DNA of 64,000 nt from Lichenostomus cassidix (Eukaryota > Chordata > Aves > Passeriformes > Meliphagidae). Below the pieces are notes generated by a model. That model made no database searches and was not told the origin of the DNA. It saw only the letters and a program-made list of their open reading frames with translations. The stretch spans positions 26,005,944-26,069,943 of the forward strand of contig CM039188.1 of NCBI GenBank assembly GCA_008360975.2. The letters run 5' to 3'. Both the position numbers and the translations under genes were made by a program. Position 1 is the stretch's first letter, and every line of letters begins with the position of its first letter. Of the stretch, positions 37,900 to 49,683 are shown piece after piece.

Positions 37900-38734
37900 G
37901 TATCTTCACAAAGGAAGTTAAATAGTAAAACTTTCTTTAGTCATACAAATAAAACAGAACAAGGAACGAGGAAGTGATGTTGCTCAGCAATGATGCAATA
38001 AAAAATTTAGTAAAATTTAGTCTCTCAATAAATAAGTTGATACTTTGCCTCTAGTTTTTAAATATATATGATAATTTGAAGTGTGAAGGTAAAATCAAGA
38101 TGTCTAATGAGAATGAGTGTGTATAGTGAAAACTGCCACATTGAGGTGGAATTATGACTGAAAAACTTAAGGCACTCAAGATGCAGGCAGGAGATAGTCT
38201 ACATTCCAAAAAAAAATTGAAGAATCTGGCAGTCTGCAGTGGAATTCCACCAGTGAGGATTTTTAATGCATTTGTGAAACTGATGTTGTGACTGTGGAAT
38301 AGCAAATGTATTATCCATAGACATTAAGGAAATATGGAAAAATTATCCAGGCAACTACAAACTTGTTAGTCTGGCCTGAGAAGTATGCAACACTTTGGAA
38401 CAAATTCTGAGGGGAAGTATTATCAGACAAGATAGTGGAGAATGTGATAAAAATGTAGTGTACTTTTAACAAAAGATGATCATGCCAAACTAATCCTATA
38501 GTATTCTTTGATGTGATTACTGATCTTATAGTCAAGCCAACTGTGCTAGGTCTCATGTATTTGTTTTTCAATGAAGCATTTAGTGAGATATTCCAAAGGA
38601 AAGTATTAGTTAAAGTAGGATTTGGTATTGTAACAAAGGTATTGTAAAAGTTGTGATTGGAAGAAAACCTCATTATTGGTTCCAGGGAAATGAGTAATAT
38701 TCAATTTAAAGGATGGCAGGCCAATAAGGAGAAC

Positions 38735-38752
38735 AAAAAAAAAAAAAAAAAA
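38735..38752 (+). repeat. Poly-A run within the CR1 copy
   Basis: Eighteen consecutive As are followed by gaaaaa. The run interrupts the CR1 alignment, so it could be the tail of a small retroposed insertion into the older element or a simple slippage product. I find no matching body upstream. Confidence 0.6.
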
Positions 38753-39575
38753 GAAAAAGTGCCAATGAGATACATTGCTGTCAACAACGTTGGAGGCAAA
38801 GTTGCATGAAGCACTGTGATGTCTAGGGCAGCTTAGGTCTTGAATGACCAGGAATTTCATATTGTATGGCTGTCGTGACTTTGAGAACACCAGCATTAGT
38901 TCTTGTGGTGAAGTGTGAGCTTATCAGCCAGGAACTGAGTATAGAAGTAGTAAGAGTCAGGGTGTACAACAACTACTGCAGGGCATAGCAGTTGCACAGA
39001 GCATCATTGTGAGCTACCTTGTGATCCAACCATGAAAAACGCAGAGTGCAGGCAACTATTTATAGTGGAGGTATGAGCTCTTAATGCTTGTAAATAAGGC
39101 TTTGTATACACAAAATAAGATGTAACTTTTAGTCACCCATATTCAACAGAGAGTGGTTTACTGGAGCAGCTTCAAAGAAAGGTTAGCATAGAGGACTGGG
39201 AAAATGGAGAGTCTATTTTATGAGTAGAGCTGAAAAATGTTTGGCTCTTTCAGTAAAATGAAAGCACAGAATGGAAATAATTGCTGTCTATAAGCAAATC
39301 ACATGGGTAAATAAAAAAGGGGGAGGTGAAAGTTAATCCAAAGAACACTGTTGGTAGCAAAGCAAAACATTAAGTTGGTCACGAATATGGTTATTAAATG
39401 AAAAATTTCTATTCATCAACAAAACTATGAAGTTCTGGAAAACCTTTCTAAAAGGACAACAAACCCAACTTTTAACATGCAGTAAAAAAAGACTATGAGC
39501 AAGATTACATGTCATGGTTGTCCAGTTGTGAAGGGTTATGTTGGATGATTCTGGTATTCCTATGCCCGATGCTCG

Positions 39576-40082
39576 TGTTATGGCTTTACCATGAAGCTGG
39601 TCTGCATCCTGCCCTTACGTATAGCCCCAGCACACTCTAAAGGAATTGTTGCTTGCAGCCATGAATGTAGAAACATATCCTTTACTGATATTTTATTACT
39701 AAAAAAAATAATCTAGTCTGTTGACAAGAGTAATAGTTTAAATTGCATAAAATTAGTTGGGTTTTTGGTAATGCAAGGCCAAGTTATAGGCTGGTACATA
39801 TTAGCAGACTTAAATCCATAATGGAGTTATATCAGATCCCTTGTTTTAAGCTTGTTGGTATGGCAACCTATGGCTGAAATTGTCCAATAAGAAGTTTTCT
39901 TAGCATGTGTCTCTTTGTCTCCATATCTGTATATGCTTACTGCTAATTTTCACTCTGCCAAGAAATTTGAGATGTTTGTGGTTGTTCTGTTTTGTTTTAA
40001 AATCCTTTGGTCCCCAAGGAGCAACATTTTTACAAGGGCATCTTATTTTTAAGAACTTGAAACATCTGCTTTTGTGCCTAAT
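39576..40082. other. Unique non-coding sequence
   Basis: About 500 bp follow the end of the CR1 copy. I see no feature other than AT-rich single-copy-looking DNA. Confidence 0.4.
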
Positions 40083-40110
40083 CATAGCTTCTGTGTCATA
40101 GCTTCTGTGT
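40083..40110. repeat. Exact 14-bp tandem duplication
   Basis: The unit catagcttctgtgt occurs twice head to tail (40083-40096 and 40097-40110) without mismatch. It is probably a replication-slippage duplication. Confidence 0.9.
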
Positions 40111-41979
40111 TAGTTTAACAAGTTGAATTTTGCTTTTTAAATTGCAACAAGTGTGGTCTGTGGGCTGCTTAAGAACTGTTCCACAGAAAATGTGTTGACC
40201 TTCAACATCAGTATTGTTTGGAAGACTCACCTTAAAATTCGGAGCTTATAGTGCCAGATGTGGCCCCTGAAATAGGCTTTATTACCATGATCCAGTCATG
40301 CTGGCTTCCCATTGTTCCCAACTGGACATGGTTTGGAGGGTCAGGGCAGGACCTGGGGATCTCCATAATGCAAGTGCAATTCCCCAATTCCAGCAGTAGC
40401 AGCCGTATTAATTCCCAACGTGGCTGTTGGGGCTCGGCTGGGCTGAGCCCTGCATCCCTGGCGTCATCGCTTTTTTCCATCCCCAAATCGGTGATGAGTA
40501 ATTACTTGGTCTTGATTTATCATTCAGACCATAGTAGTTCTGTTACAAAATAAACATTTTTGTTGGCTGAGTCCTAATGCAAAGACCATTTCACAACCAC
40601 CTCTTATTTTAGGTTTTAATTGCTTCTCTTTGCTGTCAACTGATGTCCCCCTCCCCCATGCCTGGAGCCCTCCTCCCCTCTCCCCCCTCCCTGGTATGGG
40701 TTTTTTCCTGTTCCCACACTGCTAATGTGATGAGCAACAGTTGCAGTATCACGGGGCCCTCTCTGAAGGAGAAGAAAAAAAAGAAAAAAAAAATCCCAAA
40801 CACCACCTTGTTTGCTTTTAGAGCCCTCCCGCCTTTTCAGTAGGGGCTGTGTTAATCCTTGCACTATGAAGGGAAACTCCTATGTAAATCAAACCAGTGC
40901 TCAGTGCTCTCCTCCTTCCCCCTTCCAGCTCCCATATATTAAATGATTGTTCTCCTCCCTTAGAAATGACAAATGATTGGTTGCTTTACTCTTGGCTTTC
41001 AACATATTTTCTGTACGGGCCAGAATTCTGGGGTTAAATCTTGCTTCTTTCTGTTCTGTTCTGTTTCTATTCCCTCATATTATGCCATACATTCATGTGA
41101 ATTTATTTTCCACCAAGATGCTCAGAATAAACCAAGGCCTTTCCTTGATTTAAAGATGCAAAAACTAATGCAACTCAACCCACAGCAGATTGCAACTATA
41201 TTTTTTTCTTTTCTTCTTTTCTTTTTTTTCCTTTCCCCTAATGCTGTTTCTGTTTTTGTGCTGCATAGCCTTTTCTGGTTTAGCCTGCACTCGGAGGCTA
41301 GATTTGATGTCAATGATTAGTATTTCTAATCGGTTGAACAAGGACAATGTCCCTTCTGCTGCGCAGAGGACACAAAGGCCCAGGCACTGATTCTGCTCCC
41401 CCTTGAAGCATTTTGGCTCCACTGGGCCCTTTCCCCCGTTGCTGTAAATCAGGGGAAATTCCACCCATCCCTGGGGTTAGAGATTAGAGCTGCAACTGTA
41501 GGGGAGCTCTGGTTCCCCAAGGTGGGCGAAGCAGAGAAGCCCACGTGCACCTCCAGCCTGGGCATTGCTCCTTGCAGTGGACAGGGGCTCTGGTGGTCTC
41601 CCTTTGGTGCTGGCCCAGCAGCCGCGGATTCGCTGCTTTGGGGGAAATGACTCTGGATTTCCACCTGCAAAGCAGAATCCAGGGCTTTGTTCTGCCCTGA
41701 CAAGGCAAACTTTGCTTCTGGCAGCCGTGCCTGCTTGGTTCCTGGCGGCATCTGAGGGGCAGAGGCTGAGGGCCCCGTCCAACTTTCTTTGATATTAGTG
41801 GGAGTTTGCAGTTCTTCTGTGCCCTCAGGATGGATCCATGAAGTGGTCGTACAGGTTCAGGCTTCACTTCTTTTATTTTTCCTGAAACAGTTAGTAAGTT
41901 AATTTACATGAGATGTGCACCCTGGCAAATGCCATCTCCTAGCTATTGTTTCAGCTAAGCAGCTGTCATTTGCGTAACA
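40111..41979. other. Unique non-coding sequence
   Basis: An A-rich run lies at about 40772-40795 and a T/C-rich stretch at about 41200-41240. Three overlapping minus-strand frames of 100-127 codons at 41449-41867 sit in a GC-richer patch and show no domain. A patch at about 41405-41465 faintly resembles an ancient amniote interspersed repeat, but I cannot assign it. Confidence 0.4.
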
Positions 41980-42310
41980 TTATGCATCCTTCATTGTACC
42001 ATGCTAATTTTTTGAGGGGCAATTTTTCTACAATGAGCACTGCGGCTTCTAACAGAAACCTCTTTATGGCATTGGCCCCGGGGAGCTGCAAGCCCTGCCA
42101 AAGCAAACAAAGGCTTATTGCTCCAACTGGGCATGTCTGTGCCTTTAATACAGCGTGAAGTTCACAGAACACTGCATCCAATCTGCACATAGTTAACACC
42201 TGGTCCAATGCCTTCTGGCAATTAATCAAGATATCAATCAGTGGTGACAAAAATTAATAAATAACCCATGCTTGCATATTGCACATTCTCAGAACGGGAG
42301 AATTTGCATT
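41980..42310. promoter_or_regulatory. Octamer/homeodomain motif cluster, candidate regulatory element
   Basis: The octamer variant ATGCTAAT lies at 42001-42008 and a perfect inverse octamer ATTTGCAT at 42302-42309. Between them are several ATTAAT/TAAT cores (about 42220-42260). The sequence is complex and not repetitive. Octamer sites bind POU-domain factors. The motif density suggests an enhancer, but no conservation data are available here. Confidence 0.3.
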
Positions 42311-42780
42311 GACACTTACAGCCCATTTACATTTTTGACTGAGTTTTCAGAGTGTGGTACTGTACAATACAATAATTACTGATGCGTATAAGTAACTGGT
42401 ACCTTGGACACTTATGAAAGAGTGTTGAAAGTCATATTAGTTTATCTCGATTAAAAAAGCCTTGACCTCATTGAATTACAGTCCCAAACTTTGATGTAGG
42501 ACCACAAAACTCTACCGCTAGCAAATGCATCAATGGGGCTAGCCTAATTTTGTCTTCTTTCAAAAGCAGTGGAGTGGTTTGGGGTTGAACATGGCATATT
42601 CTTATCTTGCTAATTAATGGGAATGTTTTCCTATACCTTAAGCTAAATTCCACTGTTACACCTTTGTTAAATCTGAACAAGTACCCAAACTTTTTCTCTT
42701 TTGAAGTAACTTGGAAGCTAGCCACAACTTCAAAGGAAGGAAGATCTGTTCCTCTCTTCATTTAGAATACATAAAAGTAC
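42311..42780. other. Unique non-coding sequence between motif clusters
   Basis: No gene or repeat is seen. A 97-codon minus-strand frame at 42468-42761 has no recognisable similarity. Confidence 0.4.
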
Positions 42781-43070
42781 TCTGAACTATGTTTAATTTA
42801 TCAAAACAGAGGCTGCACTTTGCAAATATAGGTGCACAGTCATTTGTACCGGCCACGCGAAGGTGTTATCAAAGGAGTGGCTTGTCTTCCCTGAACATAG
42901 AAATCACTTGGTCGGATATGAACAAAGGTATCCTCTCTTTTGTAAACGCTGGTACTTACTCTCTAGTGATGCAAGAAAATATTCCTGGCAAAGACTGAAG
43001 TAAGTAGCTTTTGTTATCCTACGGAGTCCTCTACTTACAATGGTCAGAAATGGTAATTACAAATCCCCGT
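42781..43070. promoter_or_regulatory. TCF/SOX-motif patch, candidate regulatory element
   Basis: A TCF/LEF-type ATCAAAG lies at 42868-42874 and a SOX-type AACAAAGG at 42921-42928. Near them are a near-octamer tttgcaaat at about 42820 and a CpG-containing ggccacgcgaagg at about 42851, which is unusual in CpG-poor surroundings. Composition differs from the flanking AT-rich DNA. The regulatory role is inference. Confidence 0.25.
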
Positions 43071-46000
43071 CACAAACGGTTGTTCTCCTTTGCTGCCTGA
43101 GAGGCCGTGGCTGTACAGACCTGGAGTTCAGTGTTTGCTGCTGCTTTTAGGTCAGGGTTGAAGCTCATTAGCAGTGCAGGGGCGGGGAGTTTGTTGTGCT
43201 TTCACAGCATGTTTCTGTCCTACCTGCTCTGTGAATGGGCAGAGCTCTCCTTGGGTGTCAGCTGGGGTAATTAAACTCGCTGATGAATGTCATGGCTTTG
43301 AAAGAGAGGGTCATGCGTGGCCAGGTAGAACCAGGAGCAGGCAAGGTGGAGTTGTACCCTGTACTGACCTACTGCACTGCCCTGCTCTCTCTTGAGCAAT
43401 ATTTTGGCTATCATACCATGCTGGGCAGTGGCTTTCCAATGTGGGTAAATACAGCCTTGGAAATAGCAGTTTTGGTCGGTCCCTGTGTAAGTGTGAAATC
43501 CTGTCAGGACCTGCTAGAACCGAGTAAATGTAACAGTTTCATAATAGCCTAGTACATGAAACAAGAACATAATTCTGCCACCTGAACCCAAACTATGATA
43601 TTTCTAAAAGGTAACTTCTGAAACACTTCTCGTTTGGCTTCTGAATTATTTGGAGTATAACAGTGCCTATGAACTTCATGATTTAAATACTTTCCAGAAC
43701 AAGGAGACAAGAACATTTAAATTAGCTTAGTAGAAAGGCATTTAACCTAAAGAGAGCAATAAAAATACATCACCTGTCACATATGATCTTTATATGACCT
43801 TAGCCACAGAACAATAAATATTACATAACCACACTAAAAGCAGTTTTTAACATCATATATTTATATTTAATAAGTCGTGATTTTCTTTCCTTCAAGATGC
43901 AATTTTGATGAGACACTTTAAGTGTGTGATCTAAAGGCAAAAACTTTGTGACTGGTTATGTAATGCTTCTAGTGGGGCATCATTTAAAGACTGTTTGAAT
44001 GAAAACCCAGTCACTTCATTTTACTGTATGTCTTGTGAATCGAATAGAGCAGTAACTATACAGTCCCTTTTAATACAATTCTATGTTTTATGCCCTTTTT
44101 TTGCATTTGTTTGTTGGGAAACTCTTCACCTAGATGCATAAAATTACCCTTGCTGAATACTGCACAGGTCAAGTGATCAGTTGCTATCCCCAATTATCAG
44201 TTTAGCTGTTAGATTTGCACTTGTAGTCTAGAAAAGAAAAAATATTGCAAGCTAGTTAGACTTTAATTGTCCCTTTTAAATGAACTATGTGAGATTCAGG
44301 TTGCAGTATAAAAATGCAACAAGGGAAATCAAAGTATTCTCCTTTAAATTAAATTGGCTTTTAATTACATTAGAAAACCAAACAATACAACTGTAATTAT
44401 TTTTTTTTATTGAAGGAAGGCTGATTTTTACATGTGCTGTCCTGTCTTACTAAGTTTGGGGGGGGGCAGTACCTATTAAGAACAGATTTATATAAAGGAA
44501 ATGCTGATGGTACTTGCTGTACAAATATAGGTAATAAATATTCAAAGTCTAAAAGAAAATCCAATTTTTTTTTTGACCCATGTAAGTTTCCTTTAAATTT
44601 TCTGGAGTTTTGTACTGGCCATTTTTTAGATTCATGTTGTCTGTCCTTAGATAATGCTCATAAATATGTAATATATAATGAGTTCATTAATCCAACCAGG
44701 GAAAAGACCAGGTTTGCCTCTTCTTTCCTCAACAAGTTATAACTATTCTGCTCAATCAGCCTTTAGGCACTAGTCAGCTGAAATGGAAAAAATATTTAAT
44801 AACAGAAGCTCAATAGCCTGCAGATCTCTGATGTCTGAGATGACTTCAACTCTTGTGATGAGCTACATTTAACCTAAGAAATATGATTTAATTCCACTTC
44901 AAAAGTATACTGAAATCTTTGATATATGGTCTGTGGCCTATTAAGCTTGATCCTGCCTTGACCTCTCTAAGGAAGAAAAGCTTTGTTTCTTTTTAAAATG
45001 CACAACCAAACAAAGCAGAAATTTCTATGTGGGTTCCAGTAGTTACAGCTTCAAAAATGAAAAGCATTTACATAAAGGATTTACTTAAGTGTTTCCACTG
45101 TCTTATTGACTTCACAGTCTAGATACTTCTTTCTTGCCTGTTGGGAAGCATTGACCTCCAGCTTGCTCCTTGCATTGGGGTTCCCTGGTTGACTTCAGAG
45201 GATGTTACTTGAATGAAGCCATCTGAACTACACTTGCTAGATGAGGTCAAATAAAATAAACCTGGATGTGACTAAATTAAACTCTTAGCCATTTAATGCT
45301 CTCACGTGCAAAGAAAGGGGCCGTAGCTATGCCAGAGGGAGTAAGCATTCTAGAAAGACTAATGGGGAGAAAATATATTCAGCATATAGGCTAGGTGATC
45401 AGTGAAGGGTTGGGTGTACATTCAGCAAGGCACATTCTGTAATATAATGAAGGTCTCTTCCTTTGTCTTTGAAAGAATATGATTGAAGGACTGGAAGAGA
45501 TATCTATTGCCTCTCTGACTTTGGTTTCCTGTTTTAGAGATAACCACATCTATTTACCACACTGTAAGAAAAGAAAGTTAGTCCTTTCCTCCTGCCTTGT
45601 AGTGATGGGCTATCACACCTGGTGGATAGTTACCTTCCACTCGCAGCTGACATTAATTCATGACATGTTCACACCCAGTTCTCAAGTACTGGTTTTTCAT
45701 TTGACTAAATAACACTTTTTCCACTATGCTGCTTATCCCTGTGATCCCTGTGCCTATCCCTGTGATCCATCTCTAAAGAGCAATCATAACCTTTCTAGCC
45801 AATGTTTTGGTAGGCTTGCCATACTACACTGCTTGAGAGTCCTGCACAGCCATCCATAGGGTTGTTCTTTAAAGCTTTTCTAGTAATCTGAGACAGAGAT
45901 ATGGTAAAAGGGAACACTTCATTGCTTATCACCTTGATCCGGGGTGGCTGTAAGGTGGAATGAAGGGACTTGTCTGGTTAGAACAGTTACATGGAATGAA

Positions 46001-46589
46001 GGTCATCACAGACACTGTAATTACAAAGGAATGGGAGATTTGATCAACCAGGTAGTTACAGATGGGTATGAGATGACAAAACTGCTTGGTGACTTTTGGT
46101 TGGGTACAAAGTAATTGATAATAGCTGAGAAGGAACCTTTGGTCGAGGTGTATGTTAACATTGGTGTAGGAGAGTTTTAGAGAGTGAACTTAGGAATGCT
46201 TCAACAGAAGGTCTCTGATAGTTTTCTCTGGATATTTCCCAGTGTTATGTGGTGCAGAGAGAAGTTAAGCTTGGTTAGGTGTTTATAGACATCTTGAGGA
46301 AGAGTAGATAGTGCAGGAAAGCTGGGTGGGGCATCAATCAAAATAGAGCCCACTTCAGGGCATACAGGAAAAAAATCATAATAATTAATCAAGAGAAACT
46401 GATGGGAAATGAAGAACTTGCAAATCAGAGACATCTGCTAAAGATGGGGGTAAAGCAAAGAATTACAATAGAGGGTGGGATACAAATTTTAATCAAATTA
46501 AGGGGGAAAAGGGATGTGGCAATACATTATGTGAAGTCAGTGGCATGTGAGGTTAAGTTAGTGAAAACCAGGCATGACCAGAGAGGTTG
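43071..46589. other. AT-rich unique non-coding sequence
   Basis: A G9 run lies at 44458-44466. An imperfect duplication of tatccctgtgatcc occurs at 45734-45747 and 45755-45768 (21-bp period). Homeodomain-type cores are dense at about 44240-44410. No gene is supported. The 100-codon frames at 43.2-44.7 kb lack any recognisable domain. Confidence 0.4.
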
Positions 46590-46640
46590 GAAAGCAAAAG
46601 TTGCACTTGATGGTCTTCTACAAACCTTAATAATAGGAAA
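46590..46640 (+). mobile_element. Possible CR1 3'-terminal fragment
   Basis: The run agttgcacttgatggtct, then tctacaaaccttaataata, resembles the last about 45 bp of CR1 (ggttggacttgatgatct, ccaaccttaatgattctatg). Similarity upstream is unconvincing, so only the tail is called and the match could be fortuitous. Confidence 0.4.
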
Positions 46641-48861
46641 GTTTTAGAAGGAGCATAAAATTCTGGATTATATATGGACAAAATTGTGACCTGGACCTTT
46701 GTATATAAACTTGCTTTCTGATTTACTGGGCACTACTAGGTGAAAGAGGGCTACAAAGGGTTGGTCCAAGACAGTTAAACGAAAGTATATTTTATCTGCT
46801 GCCATTCAGAGTAATTGCAATTGCAAGAGGATCTAGTTTATGGAAGCGGTTTCTTGACATTGTATATGTGTTTTTTAAAGCAGCATATTTAAATGAATCT
46901 AAGTGGTTGTTCATTCAACGTTACGAGGAGTGCAGCGTTTTAGTCACAAAGTGATGATAACTGAACAAGAAGTATCAGAACTCTTCTGAATTACCTTCAG
47001 TGTATAAAGGCAAAGTAGGGACTGACAGAGTGATGCAAAAATTGAGAAAAAACCTTATCAGTTAAATGTAATAGTTGAGACAAAACTCTACCTTTAAACA
47101 AAAGGAATAAAATCTTTTCAGGTACCATAAAAAGTGCTTTAAAACATGTTTCAAAAAACATGTATTGTTTTCTTAGCTCCAAGGTCAGTTAGGTGAGAGA
47201 AAGCAAAGAATTGGATTTAGGGCTCATTTCAGCAGAAGAAAGTATCAAGTTTGATTTAGCTCCTGTGTTACTTAACATGCTAGTGGTCTGCAAAACGTGT
47301 GGGGAAAGAGGGAGGTAGCAGCATTTCCCAGCTGACGCAAATGTGGTGAGTGCTTTCTTTAAAGTAGTGAGGTGGGGAAGGTGGGCAGCAATGTTTACAC
47401 ATAGATCTCTCTGCAGTTTTTCTGCTTTTGCACCTATATCTTACACAGGAGCTTCTGCAAAACAACACTGAGTCTTCTCCTACCATGGTGAAACACAATG
47501 ATTACTGGTGGAAGGCTTATATTTATTTGTTTTGGTGCTGGATAGGTTATATTTATTGTCTATAATCTCACTGGTTTTCCTGGGCTAGAAAGTATTGCTT
47601 AAAATATTTTTGTATTCTACTGGAGCAGGACATCCCAAGTAGGTTAAAAATTTATATGAAATCTAAATTGTACAGGGACTTATTCTTGCACCAGTGAAGC
47701 TGAGGCAAAATTGCCTTCAATCATAACAGGTTCAAGACCTTTTATTAGTCACATTTTAACTCAATTGATGTGGTTAGAAATTGCATGTATGCTTTTTCTT
47801 CTTCTTTCAAACAAGTAACAAAAGCTGAATTAGGCTGCAGTGATGAAATCTGAATCATTTCCTCCTCAGACTAAACTTGCTAAACTGGTACAATCTGGAG
47901 AATGATGTAATGAGGAAAAAACCTGTTGTTTGTCTCTTGATACCATTCTTGAAAAAATCATTGCTACGTAATACAAATATAGTCATCACCTTTTATATCC
48001 TTTCACCATTGCTGATATTGGAATCCTTCCAAATAAGTAGCATTCCAAAATTGGCTGTAGCCTTCTTCATAGTTTACCTACTTAATTATAGGTTAAACAG
48101 GCTTATTTTTCTTCTATTTTTTTTCTCCTGCTTTTAAATAAAGCACTACAGTTTAAAAGGTTGTTTCAACAAGCTAAATAACAATATTTTCATTCATTGT
48201 TATAACAGCAATATCTATCTTTAATCTCATTTTTGCACTGATTTAGAGCTCCATAGTATCTTGGCTAGACTTCCTTTAGTCACGTATTGCTACAGTTTTG
48301 ATGCTAAAATAAGAAACTGAGGAACTTGAATTATTCATGGGAGACTCCATTTAGGACTCACAGCTAAAACACACAGGAGTGTAAAAGTTCAGAGGTGGTG
48401 TTTTTTGGTTTTTGTTTGTTTTGTTTGATTTTTTTTTTTTTTATTAAAAGACAAAACGACTTGAACCAGCTGGGTAACCTGTGGTAAGCTATAAATTGTA
48501 GATGTCTTTAACAAAGATGATAGAGATGAGCCAATGTTGTATAAACTGAACACTCAAGTTCTTAAACTGTCTGGCACACATGCTTTCCCAGAAAAGTAAT
48601 CAGCTTAAGGAATGAATTCTTTATTTCTGTTTATTTTGCTGTGATTGCCGAACTTATTTATCAGAAAATGAAGAGAGCTTGAAGCAAGATAATTTATATT
48701 ATTTTTAAGCATGAACTCAAAATGAAAATCTTCTCTAAGTTTTACACAATGACAATTTAACTTTATGATGCATGTTTGTTATGTAACACAAGCCTTACAC
48801 AGGCATTGCATTGCAGAAGTGATGAATTGCTTCCAAAGAGGAAAGGTAGCCTCCTGCATTT
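46641..48861. other. AT-rich unique non-coding sequence
   Basis: I see no gene or confident repeat. A T14 run lies at 48429-48442 after a GT-rich lead. The longest frame is 86 codons (47877-48137, plus strand). Confidence 0.4.
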
Positions 48862-48960
48862 AGAGCCCAGCAGCAGGGGTCAGGAGATGCTAGTTCTGTT
48901 TCTTATCCTGCCTCTGATTTGATATATCACCATGGGAAAGTTTTTGAAAAAGACACTGGC
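48862..48960 (+). repeat. MIR-like SINE remnant
   Basis: The order gagcccagcagcaggggtca, ggagatgctagttctgtttc, cctgcctctgatttg, then accatgggaaagttttt tracks the MIR 5' and core region (ggagtcaggagacctgggttc, ggctctgccactgac, accttgggcaagt). It is a diverged plus-strand copy. Confidence 0.5.
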
Positions 48961-49500
48961 CTTGATCCTGGAATAGGTGCTTTATGGGTAATCCTCTGAA
49001 CAAACACTGCTTCTGTGCCTTTCTGACTCTAACAGAGGCTTCTATTCAAATGGAGCTCATTGGAGGAGTAGGGTGATGGTGAAGATACCCTCTTTGCACA
49101 GATGGAAGAAAAATCATAATACTTCCTTATGTAGCTGGGGAATTCGTTTTAGAGTATTCTGAGCTCTCGAAAGGGAGAGGCTTGTAAAGTGACAATAATA
49201 GATTTTAACTGAAGAGCAATCTCTGGTGTCAGAAATGTGAATAGACCTTATCAATGTGCGTGAAATGCCATGTAGGAATTTCTTGTGCAAGCTCTTCGTA
49301 GGGAAAAGATTTCCGGAGAATAATGAATTGTAGGTAGCTGGAATATTGTGTAGAGGCAGGATGATATAAAGCAGAAATGGGTGAGCAATTACAACAGATA
49401 AAATAAAGGGAATAGAGAGGCTGTTGTGGGAAATGGTGAAGTGTCAATCTTGCCTACAATAGAGAGACAGCAGCTTGTTACTTAAAGACAAAACAGACAG
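48961..49500. other. Unique non-coding sequence
   Basis: No feature was recognised beyond AT-rich single-copy-looking DNA. Confidence 0.4.
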
Positions 49501-49683
49501 GGTTTTTCTTTTTTGTTTGCTTTGTGTTTTTTGTTTGTTTGTGTTTTTTGGCTGTTTTTTGGTTGGTTCGTTGGTTGGTTGGTTGGGTTTTGGGTTTTTT
49601 TTGTGAATCCCCTGCTCAATTTGGCATTGGTGTGAGCTTTGGGGTGGGGGGCGGGCTGTGTTTGGTTGTTGGTTTTTTTTTTT
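49501..49683 (+). repeat. T/G-rich low-complexity tract with (GGTT)n
   Basis: From 49501 to about 49604 the plus strand is nearly all T and G, including about six GGTT units at 49561-49587. After a short ordinary stretch, T/G composition resumes at about 49636-49683, including ggggtggggggcggg. The strong strand asymmetry is characteristic of slippage-derived low-complexity DNA. The minus-strand frame through it encodes a low-complexity N/K/P/Q peptide and is not a gene. Confidence 0.9.

Larger units (their letters stand above)
37881..39575 (+). mobile_element. Ancient CR1/L3-type LINE, decayed reverse-transcriptase region and 3' end
   Basis: Degenerate plus-strand similarity to the CR1/L3 second open reading frame can be followed. 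At 37893-37917 the reading LTCIFTKEV recalls the ..SVFTKE.. segment. At 38341-38376, NYPGNYKLVSLA matches the conserved GNYRPVSL motif. At about 38505-38585, FFDVITDLI and then LMYLFFNEAF match reverse-transcriptase motif A (usually DLIYLDFSKAFD). Here the catalytic aspartate position reads F, and stops and frameshifts occur throughout, so the copy is dead. Further on, cacccatattcaacag (about 39135) and the block at about 39225-39290 follow the CR1 distal coding end. At about 39428-39520 the 3' untranslated region follows, ending near ggatgattctggtattcct. The middle (about 38720-39050, after an A18 run at 38735-38752) aligns poorly and may hold an insertion. It is far older than the CR1 at 798-1165. 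Confidence 0.75.

Noticed and set aside
41449..41867. Three overlapping minus-strand frames of 100-127 codons
   Set aside because: All three reading frames are open together, which points to composition and not selection. No recognisable protein family.
48290..48400. Additional MIR-like remnant
   Set aside because: Only a short gaaactgagga block matches. There is no supporting order of core segments.
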